Assembly: GCA_964036275.1 (NCBI GenBank) | Contig: OZ038434.1 | Location: 23,115,879 to 23,179,878 of the forward strand | Direction: 5' to 3' | From: Litoditis marina | Lineage: Eukaryota; Nematoda; Chromadorea; Rhabditida; Rhabditidae | DNA: 64,000 nt | Shown: piece by piece, positions 22,831 through 34,743 of the stretch | Position numbering within the stretch: position 1 is the stretch's first letter | How the letters are laid out: each line of letters begins with the position of its first letter | The notes under the pieces: generated by a model | What the model saw: the letters and a program-made list of their open reading frames with translations, nothing else | Told to the model about the DNA's origin: nothing | The model's database searches: none | Position numbers and translations under genes: made by a program

Positions 22831-24094
22831 ATCATGATTATTATTATATTGTAGTTTTCACTCTGAACTTTTGTTCTCAGTTTAGATGATGTCAAGAAGC
22901 TGTATACTGGAATGATTGCTCTAGTCCCGAATGTTGATGAAACATGAAATATTGTACTTTGTAGTCTAAAATTTTCTTCTAATTTTAGATTTGACGACAT
23001 CTGAAAAGTTGTAGTTTGTAGTCTGGAATGATTTGTCCCTCCGGCCATTCATGATGATCATTTGGCTCAACGATGACATTTCGCGTTGATTTTCGCAGTC
23101 GAAGCGTAATCGCATTAGATTACAAAGGGAAATGAGAAAAGATCAGACAGAACACTATTTTGTAGGTTTTACATTGATAAAAAAGAAAACATGTATTTTA
23201 ATGTGAACCTGAGCTAGGTATAGGAAATTACAATTTTCATAGTTGTAGTTTAATTTGCCATAAACCGAAAATTTCGACCCAACAACGGGATCAAACGACA
23301 AACACAGCGGAATATTAGAACATTTGTATAGGCTTCTTTGGAGACGATTCCAACCAAGATCGGAAATCGTTGACTGTTTTGGTTGAATTAAACTATGTTA
23401 TTTTTAGATTCTTCTCGGAAACTGCATTAAAATTTGATCAAGTAATCATTAATGAGTTGAAAGTGGGAAACAAAATCGAAAAAAACAACAAAATGGAAAG
23501 TTGAATTCCAGAAATCTTCAACAAAATTTTGAATCCATGTAACTCACAATGTTTTGTTCGAGGTTTGTTTTTTAATAAAAGCTTCTTTCTATGCATATAA
23601 AAAGTATTATTGTTACATTCAACAAAGCACCAACTCAAAGGAAAGTTTTTTTTTAATGTTTGAACATGGGCAGAAAAGAATGTATATATTGAGCTAAGGT
23701 TTGAGACAAATTCACCACTTCCCATTTTTGTTGATTCTTACAATGTGTAAAATTCACCTTTGAGTTTTGAGCTGCGGTTTTTACCGTGCTTTCTCTTTCC
23801 CCTTTTGATTTTTTTCCGCTTTTTAGTGTATAATTGTACTTTCGTAGATGATGGGGTGTTTCGAACAGTTTTTTTATTGTTATTTTATAGGTCATTTTGA
23901 GCAAAAAACGTATGCAACCCCCCTATCGGTGTCATTACGTACGCCGCTTTTCTGAAGAAAAACATAGATAGAGAGATAAAAGTATATGTCTCTGATAATA
24001 GTTTTTCATTCGACACATCTTAGATTGCAACAATTTTCACAGTAATTGACCGCGGCTCATGAAGATCACAAGTATAAACTGAACATCCGTCGGA
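22831..24094. other. No gene seen
   Basis: AT-rich sequence with recurring tgtagtttgtagtctggaat words between about 22400 and 23050, and no exon I can support. The minus-strand ORFs at 23438-23904 lack recognisable domains. Confidence 0.5.
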
Positions 24095-24312
24095 TGTATA
24101 CTCTGTTTCACCAATCTTTGCCTTTTTACAGTACTTCGTCAAAAGTTCCGAAAGCCTTTCCTAACGAACTATTCATTATCCCGTTTTCCAAGTACGATAG
24201 TGTGTGGAGGTAAAGGTTGCAGAAGACACTACCGCAGTTTCGAGAAAAACCAAAAACATCAACATATCCAATTTCGATCTGGAAGTTTGAGCATATTACT
24301 GTAGAGAGTTAT
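24095..24312. repeat. Hairpin family 2, copy 2
   Basis: Starts gtatactctgtttcaccaat and ends gcatattactgtagagag, as in the other copies. Confidence 0.6.
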
Positions 24313-24315
24313 GAG

Positions 24316-24600
24316 TGAGTATATTCCATTCCATATATTCTATATAACTATATATTTCAAAATATATAGTTATATGTATAGAATATAAGCATATATAGTT
24401 ATATTACATATAACTATATATTCTTATATTCTATACATATAACTATATATTCCATACAGTATATTCTTATATTCCATACAGTATATTCCATTCCATTATT
24501 CTATATAACTATATATTTCAAAATATATAGTTATATGTATAGAATATAAGAATATATAGTTATATTCCATATAACTATATATTCCAAAATATTCCCATAT
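24316..24600. repeat. AT-rich palindromic array
   Basis: Tandem and inverted copies of tatataactatatattcca and aatatatagttatatgtat. Almost no G or C for about 280 bases. Confidence 0.93.
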
Positions 24601-24889
24601 TCACTTTGCTCCATTGCGACGCGGTGATCATCATACATTTCATAGATTTGGATGATTGCACCATTAGTGCCACAAAGTGTAATCTCTATACTTTGCATAA
24701 ATACCGTAAACTATGGAGTACAAGTAACTTTATAGTCTATGATGATGGAGTTTTTTCACGTGTTTTACTTGTTTGCGTCAAAATTCCAAAGAAGGTACAA
24801 GCTAAATGTTAATACTTGAAGTGGGACAAAAAGTTGAAATTAAACTACTACCCTGAGAGAAACTGATATTTATATATATTTTACCGTAC

Positions 24890-25170
24890 GTTAATTAATG
24901 CATTAGTTCGAAGTAAAGTTGTAAAGTGGTTAGATACATATATTTCTCAAGTAGGTCTCTCATTCCAACATTCTTTCTATAGTCGTTGCTAACGGAAAAG
25001 CGGGAAGGTATGTATATCTCATTTTCCGCTGTGTACGCACACATATCTTCGATTACAAAGCTTGCCCGTTATCTGTTCTAATAGCGCAGTGGTTAGTGCC
25101 CTGCTACGAAACTTCTGCTCGCAGGCTCGATTCCGGTGAGAGACAGAAATTTATAAATTTGGCACTCACT
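24890..25170 (+). mobile_element. SINE-A copy with leader (paired with 20200-20485)
   Basis: Same leader and body as 20200-20485, with tagcgcagtggttagtgccc and a gcaggctcgattccgg B box. Confidence 0.8.
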
Positions 25171-25224
25171 ATATTTCGCTACGTGTGTAGTTTCTTATCG
25201 TTGTTCCATATTAGAAAACAACTG

Positions 25225-25560
25225 GCGTGTATCGTGATCTAACTACACCACAGATTGTACTGTTGGTCAACTGCACCGTCACGTGAAACATGTTGAACAC
25301 AGCAGAACTCAGGAACGTGCACGACATTTTGTCAATTGAATAGTCACGTGAAGTTATCATTTTGATGAGACATTGTGCACGTGGTCATTGGACGTTTCTC
25401 AGTTCTGCTGTGTGCAGCATGTGTCACGTGACTGTGCAATTAACCAATAGTGTAGTATAGTTCACTCCCCATGCTTCGGGTTGCAACATTTTCACTTGAA
25501 ACATGTTAAACAGTCACTTGAAAAAAAAAGAATGCTAACTTTACGTGACTATCCAATTTA
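25225..25560. repeat. CACGTG-bearing palindromic repeat
   Basis: Words gtcacgtgaaacatgtt, cagcagaactcaggaacgtg and their complements alternate around a centre near 25345. A related piece is at 37370-37490 inside the P-glycoprotein gene. Confidence 0.7.
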
Positions 25561-26587
25561 CTTCTAGTATACTTCACTTCCCATCTTCCGGGTTGCAAAA
25601 TTCTTCACAGTAATTGACGTGGGCTTATGTTGCGAAGTGAAAGAATAAATATGTAATATATGTAAAATATGTAGATCACAAATACAAACTACATCTCCGT
25701 TGATTGCACCATTATGTGCCACAAAGTGTAATCTTTCTATTTTGCATAAATACCGTAATCCGTGGAGTCTGGTGTGCTTTGCATAGCATATAAAACGGGG
25801 CACTAGGAAGTCATTTTCAGTCTTTATGTAACTCACAGCGTTTCAAAATATCAAAAAGGTTAAGCATTACATTTTGTTTTAACCTATTTAGATTCATGAA
25901 TTTCCACTACTCAGTGGAACTTAACAACGTTTCGGAATGTCGAATAAACAATAACTCCTTTTTAAATGTTCATTTGAGATGCAATTAGTTCAAGTAACTT
26001 CACAGCGCCATTCCGTTGCTCCGTGCAATATCGAAACATTCAGAACAAAGTTTTTATTGAATAAATATGCATCATTACGGTAGTTTCAACTCTTCAGATT
26101 TGATATGTTCCGTTTCTGCGGTGAATTTAAAACTATCAAAATAGTGAAGTTACATGCATTGGAAACACAAATATAGGATGTTGTAGGGTATTACTAATTT
26201 TCTTCTATTTTCCTTATGTACAGTTCGGAATAATCAGTTTTAAACAATTAGCTTTTGTTTATATATTTGAGACAAAAATGATAGTTATAGAACATTTTAG
26301 ATGATGTTTAGATTTACAGATCTTTATTCGAAATGTGTTCATTCATTCATTCATTCATATCATGGAACTTTCCTGATTGGGTGATATTCGAAAAACCCTA
26401 CAGATTTTTTTTGGAGAAAATCAATATTGCGTCAATTTCAATACACATTGTTTGTTGCACAAACCCAGTCAGAGAAATATGTGAACAGAACTGGAAACTT
26501 TTTTTTTTAATAATCACAACTTTACAGAAATTAAAATTACAAAAACCAAGTTCTATCGTGAAATTCGCTTGTTGATCCCATTGCAAA
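25561..26587. other. Upstream region of the P-glycoprotein gene
   Basis: No exon seen. It should contain the promoter. A TTTACAG at 26521-26527, about 60 bases before the ATG and preceded by a T-rich tract, is a candidate trans-splice (SL1-type) or 5'UTR acceptor. Confidence 0.45.
26521..26527 (+). promoter_or_regulatory. Candidate trans-splice acceptor of the P-glycoprotein mRNA
   Basis: TTTACAG follows a T-run at 26502-26508. The predicted leader would be about 60 nt. Seen as sequence only. Confidence 0.4.
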
Positions 26588-29500
26588 ATGGCGGAAGATG
26601 AGCGAGATTTGGACAAAACGAATGGAGTTCGAAAGATCAGTCGGTTTGCGGTCAGCAAGCGGTCCGTCGTACAGGTATAGTCTGTTTCACGCAACAATAG
26701 CCCTCTACAGTAAGATTATCAAACTTTTAAGTCAATTTTTAATATCCTGTAGGTATTTTAAATAGCTTAAACTTCGCGATTTTGTGTTCACATTGGTTAC
26801 TACAAGCAGAGAACACAGTAAATCTGAAATTATGTTTGTTGGTTAGATAAATGCCCATGAATATTCGACAGATTACTGTAGAAAGTCATCGACCGGTGAA
26901 ACAAACTATAATCGATTACTTTTCGCTTCACATCGGAGCTCTTGTAGTTTGATCTTAAAGGTGCGGTCAACGGCTCATTTTGTCGCTCCAATGCAAATGC
27001 GCTACAGAAACTAATTAATCGGTATTTTGTGGATCATTCAATCACAGTACATTAGCGGAGGTTCAAAAACTAGATTTTTGGGGCGAATTCGCGTTGGAGG
27101 GGGGGGGGGGATAAAGTAACCGTGGAGCGCAAGGCACGAGTTTCGGTTACTGTCAGGCCATCGTTGATACATGATTACTACAACGGAATAAAACTACAAC
27201 ACAGCTGTATAAACTATACACCGTACACGCGGAAAAATCTAACGCTATGGTTGAAAGGCACCGGAGAAAAGGTATACCTTTTCGGTTGATTTCTGCTCAC
27301 ACCTTCTCTTACGTGACGTAATGGAACAGCACTTAAAAAGAATAGTTTGAAGCAGAACAAAAAGAAGATCCAGGAAAAAAATAGGAACAGTGCTGGGATT
27401 TTTTTGTAATCTCCAAATTTCCAGACTTTCCAACAAGAAGATGAAGAAGAAGAGGTTGAGGTGGAGAAAACCACCTTCGACAAGTTCATCAACTACATCT
27501 TTTGTCGGTTGGTTTTTGTAGTTTTTACTGTAGTGATGGTTTATGAATATGGGATGCTACGTGCACAGCAAAAAACTCGCAATGAGGCGAAGATGCTGAA
27601 GGCATCAAACTACAAACCAAAAACACAACTAAACGTATAGCCTCACTTGAGCTTTATAAAGAAGTGCTTTATGTAGACATAATTTGAAGTACTTGAAGTA
27701 CGCTGGAGCTTCAACTTTGTGAAATTTTGATATAGATATTTGTATAATATTTACGGGACTTCGTAATATGAGATTTCAGGTCTGACTTGGCTACCGAAAC
27801 GCTGAAGGCTCGCCCAGTATCGCTAGCAGGATTGGTGAGCTTTTCGTAACATGTCTCTCTCTTTTGTGCTATCTTTTTTTGTTCTTCTTGAATTCTCTCT
27901 ATTTCTCTCTTTCTCGATATTTCTCCCCCTTCTCTCTCGCGCCCTCTCTCTCGCGCCCTCCCTCTCTAATTCTGGCTCCCTTTCTCTTCCTTCCTCTCTT
28001 CCTTCTGTTTCTCTCTATCTCTCTTTCTCTCTCATACACCTTCTAATTCACATTTCCCTTCTTTTCTCACTCTTATAATACCGATCTAATGAACTTTCTC
28101 TTCTTTTAGTTTGAAACATTCAATGTTACAGTTTCGTTTCTCCACAAGATGGGATATCTTCCTTCTGATCTCTGGAATGGTTGGCGCAATAATCAGTGGG
28201 TGCTGTCAGGTATAGTGTTCTCTATTATCACGCGTATCAGTCGAACACTTACGGCATGTTTTTGAGGAATGAATGTGTTCGAAACACATCAAATGAAATT
28301 CTACAACCATATTACGAAACGTATCCAAAGAGCATCTTGATCGAGTGGCTGTCTACAATATTGAGGAAGAATGAAAAGTGTAATCAATCTAGCGTGTAAC
28401 AATAGTTGGTAGAATAAAAAGGTAAGTGGTACGTTTCGCTTGTTTTACCCTTTGCCTAGACCTCATTTCAACCTTTCATTACTTTCTTGCACGTAGTATC
28501 TCAGACTATTTTCCACTTCTGCTCAATTAATATTTCATGCCACCCCTTCCAGCCGATCCTGGCCGTCCTGGCCGGCGGGGTGGTGAACCTGCTGCTGACC
28601 CTGCCCCCCAACAGCACCGACTTCCGCGACCAGGCATATCACTTTGTCTACGCGTATTTTGGACTCGGAATATTCGTACTATTCATCAATTTTGTACAGG
28701 TAGGTCAATTATTTGCAGATCCGGTACATAAAAGGGATTCTAATTTATTTTAACTCGCACTCCTGTTTGTTCAAGCAAAATTAACTTTTATAAACTTATT
28801 TCCACTCAAGACATTTCCCTTAAACTACAACATAGAGACCTCATCAAGTTTCTGATCTTCCACCCTTTGAGCTTTCGTTACGTATGGTTTGAAAACAACC
28901 CACATTTTACTTCATCATCATTTATCTATTTTCCCTCCCAGTTCATGTGTTTCCAACACGTGTGCTGCCGGCTGATAGCCCAACTACGTCATCAATACAT
29001 GAAGAGTCTGTTGAGACAGAATTGCGGTTGGTTCGACCGGAATCAGTGCGGAAAACTCACCACCCAGCTCAATGAGTACGTTTATTGGTTAATATAGATG
29101 TTATAATTTTTTAATGTAAAGTTTACAACGTTATAATTTGCTAGAAATTGAGAATTCGGAGACGTAAGACCGGAACCAATACGGAAAACTCACCACACAC
29201 AATGAGTACGTTCATGGAGTTATGTTGACTTCATATGCTATATTTTATGTAAAGTTTACATAATGTTAAGATACAGCAGTTGTTTTGCTCTTTTTCCATG
29301 TCAATTGGAGTGAAGATTTGCACATTTGACCCGAAGTATAGGGTTATCTCGTTCCAATGCAAGCTTACACTAAGAATATTAAAAGACACAGGGCTTCATT
29401 TTCCGAGAACCTCTTTCCTTTTTTTCAATGATTCTGATTTCCGTTCTAAAAGGCGGCAAGTTTTGAACCAAATGCGTGCGATCCGATTTTTCGATTATTC

Positions 29501-32500
29501 AAATTTGAAAAGTTTCAGTATTCATATAATTCAAGAGCAGTCCGATCGGTTTCTGTTTCGAAAAAAGACCGGAGAAAACATGAAGCTGATGAAAATTGCG
29601 AATTAAAGTTTTTTCACCGGTTTGACGAACATTTCAAAAACATGAAGGGTTACAATCTCTGTAATTTCATCAGAAATAGGGTGGTTGTAAATAGTGGCTT
29701 CCCGTTTGCCCACACAAAACCCTTTCCCAGCAACGGGAAACTTATTTTTTTCAAGCAGCATGTGCAGAACAAATAACAATTGTGTCTTCTCATGTTGCCA
29801 CGTTTTTCAGCAACGTGGAACGTATCCGTGAGGGAATCGGAGACAAACTCGGTATCTTGGTCAGAGGTATAATTATATTTCCTCCATCTTTTCTGAACGT
29901 TTATTTTCTTCATATATTTTGGATTTAAATAATAAGTAGTTAAAAGATTAGGAGAAAAAAAAGGACCACCATCTCGAAACGATACGAAGTGATCTAAATA
30001 TCTTGAAATCTTGAATCTTGAACAACTCTCCATATTCTGTGTTTAATTTCTTGTCTCTCAATAAGCAATAAATCATTATTATTATTACTATAATTAGTAA
30101 TATTCCAGGTTTTGCCATGTTTGGCGCTTCCCTGGTAGTTGCGTTCATCTACGAATGGCGTCTGGCTCTATTCATGTCCCCAGTGGCTGTACTCACGTGC
30201 GCATGTATGAGCCTCATGAGTAGGGTACGTGACTTTTGTTTTGGTCACGTGAAATAAACGTGACTTAACACGTCAAATCACGTGAACTACACGTGCTACG
30301 GTGTGATTCTTCCCAGGGTTACAAGATGACAAGTAGTATCTCTGGTTGCGGTGCTCACGTGCACATGTATGAGTCTTATGAGCAGGGTACGCCGTTTTTA
30401 GTTAATTTAGTCACGTGAAGTACACGTGAAGTAATAGATGACATTTTTCTCATCTGGAGGGATATATCAGCGTACATACCCCATACTGCCTTTACTTCTC
30501 TCTCGCTTTCCTTTTCTCACTACTTCCAAGAATTGTAGAAGCAGCGAAAACGATTCATGTTGGAAGATATGCCTGAGCTCCGTTCAAACCTTCAACTTCT
30601 CGCGTGTTCCAGAAAATGGCGGACGCAACTTCGCGTGAGCTGAAAGACGTGGGGAACGCGGGTTCAATCGCCGAGGAGGCCGTGTTGGGTGTTCGCACGG
30701 TGCAGGCATTCAACGGACAGAAAGAGATGGTTCAGAGGTCAGATTTATAGTTTCTCAGCTGAGTTGTAGTTTGATCGACTCGGAGATCAAACTACAAACA
30801 CTGCTGGCTCCAAAACACATCGTTTCAGTCTAATTTTCTCATAATACCGTGAAAACAACGATAACTACATATTCAACGAGCAGAAGGGCACGTTCAGAGG
30901 TAGAAGTGGTAGTATTATAGGAAATAGTACAATTTAAGAGTGAACAAAACTAAGTTGTAGTTTGGTGTGCAAAAATTAACCAACTACAAACACAGCTCAC
31001 CAATGTTGACCAGAACCAAGCCTTCGGCGGGCAGAAGAAGGTGTATCAGAGGTCAGATTGGTAGTTTTATACCAGAGTTGTAGTTTGATCGACTGAGAGA
31101 TCAAACTATCACCACAGCAGGGTCGACGAACACTCATTGTATCGGTCTAGTTTATTCATAATACCGTAGAAAAGCAACCAGAACTACGAATACAAAAAAA
31201 TGAAAGTATAAATGTATTCGTAGTTCTGATTGAATAAGAAAAATAGTACGATATGAGAGGGAGCAAACTTAAAGGAAACCGGAGAGCAACATGGTTTCTC
31301 GTAAAGCTGCTGTATCCTACTTTTGATTGGACGCGTTGCGTGTCGCGCGGCATTGTCATGTGAATGTCACGTGGACTGATCAAACAAATATACGAGTTAT
31401 TTGTGCTCTCTGATCTCAAGACAGTTAAAAACAGCCCGAAACAAAACCTCTGCTCAAGTTGTGTTCCGGTCTCCTTTAAGTTGTAGTTTGATCGACTAAG
31501 AGATCAAACTATAAACACAGATCACCTATTAATTTACCAGGACCAGGTTTTCAACTAGCAAAAAGAGATGGTTCAAAGGTCAGATTGGTAATTTCACATC
31601 GGAGTTTTAGTTTGATCGACTAAGAGATCAAACTATAAACACAGATCACCTATTAATTTACCAGAATCAGGTATTCAACGAGCAAAAAGAGATGGCTCAA
31701 AGGTCAGATTGGTAGTTTTACCCAAGAGTTGTAGTTTGATCGGCTCAGAACATCAAAATACAAAAAAATGAGAGTATAAAGTTTTCTCTCTCTCCAGATA
31801 CCAGGGTCAGCTGGGAAATGGCTCAACGCACGCGGTGAACAAAAGCGTGTGGGGAGGAATTCTGGGAGGATTTTTCTACGTCATTCTGTTCTCTTTTCTC
31901 GGATCGGGAATGCTGTGAGTTGGTACACAATAGACAACAAACAACAACAAAAAAAAGTGCATGTAGTTAAGTTTATCTGTACGAAAATAGCAAAATTATT
32001 CATGTAAGTTCAATTATACGGTTTTTCATCGTGTTTGATGTGTGGAAAATAATAAAAGTAAAATAAGCAATCCACACCACCGAATCACTACCAGAATACC
32101 ACTCAATCTAACAAAAAGATGAGGAAAACTGGAAATATTCAAATTTGATGAAAGTAGCTTAAAACTCAGCCTCGAATCATTACCGAAATCTCACTCAATA
32201 AGTATATTTGTGTGATTTTATAGTAAGGTCAGTCAATCTATAAAAAATATATGATGAACATTGTTGAGTTCTTTCTAGGTTCGGAGGTCATCTGTTGAGG
32301 ATAGGGGTGATGCACAACCCGGGAGACGTGCTCACCTCTGTACTGGCAGTTCTGTTCGGAGCCTATTTTCTAGGTATCCTTCTTTTATTTCTTTTTCAAT
32401 GTTTCACCATTTATTCAACACATTCTGTACTCGACACATAGTATAGTCTTTTTCATTCCTACTGAGACTCCTACAGTAGGATTTCGAAACTTCCAAGCCG

Positions 32501-34650
32501 TTTTGCTCACTTACTTTTGATCGGAGAAGTTGAGGATTTCCGTACCTCTTTCTCGTACTCGTGAGAGGTAGAGTGAATATACGAGAGCTTTTTCCATGAA
32601 TTTTGTTTTCAGCTGCACAACAGCCTTCAGAAAGTTTGTAAGGTTACTGTAGGAGTCTCAGTAGGAATGGTGTGAACTATACAAACATGAACTAATGTAT
32701 CACATGGTGTTCTCTCAACTTCTGGCCACATGTGCTTTTTGAACGAGAGAGAGCCAAAGTTCAGCGCGCAAAGGAACAATGTTAGAATTGACCTCAACTT
32801 TTATTTCTATATAATACTAAATTTAGTTTCTTTCTCTAGTTCACCCTAGCGTATTTACAAGGAAAATGATAGAAAATGTAGAGTAGTGCAACAAAAGTGC
32901 TTTCAAAATTGATAGAAGAGTGGTCGTTACCAGATTCGCAGCCCTTTTAGGGCCTTTTGGGCCCGCGCTTACTCGATCACCCGAAATCTCCCTTTAAGGG
33001 CCTAGAAGTCTCTTGACTTTTTACCTGAGCTGAGACTCCTACATAATGATTTCAAAACTTTCAAAACGCTAAAGTTATGTGAAGGTTGTCAAAAAATTTA
33101 ATCGTTTTTGCCTTCTATTCTGATTCTCTAATTTACACGCAGTTGAACGCGATTTCATCTTCACAATACAATTTGAGAATGAACTGTGTTTCGCCATGCA
33201 CGAGTGAAAAGAGATGTAATTAGTTCTGTCGTGCAGGTCTGATCTCCCCCCACTTGATGGTAGTATTGAATGCCAGAGTGGCCGCCAGTGTCATATACGC
33301 AACTATTGATAGGGTGGGTTGGAATGTTCATTCTATATATTGAACTCTCCCAGCACTACCTTCACAGTAGGAAACAATCAAGTCCTATTTTCATAAGAAC
33401 TACACAGAAGGGATATCGGAACTTTTTTCTTCATTTTCATGATGTATTGCTGATTGACGCGTTCCAGCAAGACTGTCCGGAGCGCTCAGACAATTCCCAG
33501 CCAATTGGCCAGCCACTTTTTTATTGGCTGAACGAGAGAGTGTGCAGGTCAGAGATACGCAGACTATCATATCCTGTCTGCGCGTCATTGACCTGCATGC
33601 TCTCTCGTTTTTGTAGCTGGCCAATTGCAGAAAATTGGCGCTAATCGTTCTGAGCGGTTCTGGAATGTTTGTAGTTTGATCATGATCCCTTCGAATTGTC
33701 GATTTTGTTGGATCAAACTATAAAACCAGTCCCATGATGACGTCATCTTTCAGAGACCCCCGATCGACGTCTACTCAGATTCTGGGAAGATTCCGATGGA
33801 TGTGGTGGGGAGGATAGAATTCCAGGCGGTACACTTCCGATATCCGACCAGGAGGGATGTCAAGGTAATCTACATTCACTAGTAGTAAGTGAAAAATACA
33901 CGTAGAACGTTCAATTTACACTTCGTTATCACGCTTTTCTGAGTGAATATGAACGTCAAAATTCTCTGTCGTTGTGTCTTTGTTGTCATGCATGGTTAAC
34001 TAGTCCAAGAAATACACTCTCGATGTACGACTGGAAGGTACGTGAAGGGCATGGTATAGTTCGTTCCACCCACTTATAAACCTCTACAGTAATCTGATCA
34101 AACTTCTAGGTTAAAGTTTGATATATTGGCGTTGCTGGAGTCTTTTCAAGTTTTGGTAGTATCTTCTGCACGTTTACTACTACAAACTCCGAAAGTTTGA
34201 AACCAAAATAATGAACCACTCATTAGAAAAACCCTTCTGAATAGCTGACGGATTACTGTAGAAGGACATCGATCGGTGAAACGTACTATATGGGGTTTGT
34301 TCTCAACAAAAAGCCCAAACTGTGTATTTTGACCTATCCCGCTGTGTTTGTAGTTTGATCTTGTTGCGTTTAAGTCGAAGTTTTTGTTCGTATTTTTATT
34401 AGTGACAGAAACACACAAACAATAATTTCAGGTTCTGAACGGATTGAATCTAACCATAAATGCTGGAGAGACGGTGGCGTTGGTCGGTCACAGTGGATGC
34501 GGAAAATCTACTTCCGTCGGACTTCTGACACGGCTGTACGAGGCAGAATCGGGCAGGGTTAGTTGGATCTCTCTCCACCTTTCTTTTTCTCCCAACTGTG
34601 TCTCGGCCTTCCTCTCTCTCACTCTCTACCTCTCCACCTATTTTGACTTT

Positions 34651-34743
<93 letters not shown>

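Larger units (their letters stand above)
28132..33313 (+). other. P-glycoprotein transmembrane domain 1
   Basis: Residues about 76-390. The first helix ([21 protein letters not shown]) is in 28132-28209. The loop with NST follows, then the conserved [27 protein letters not shown] segment (28942-29075), [15 protein letters not shown] (29811-29866) and the [19 protein letters not shown] coupling segment (30613-30737). These are the family's hallmark stretches before the first ATPase. Confidence 0.9.

Noticed and set aside
27851..28078. Hydrophobic Leu/Ser ORFs on the plus strand
   Set aside because: Produced by CT-rich intron sequence between two P-glycoprotein exons; no domain, and the true exon starts at 28132.
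33270..33644. 124-residue plus-strand ORF
   Set aside because: Begins in a real exon but then runs through an intronic foldback repeat.
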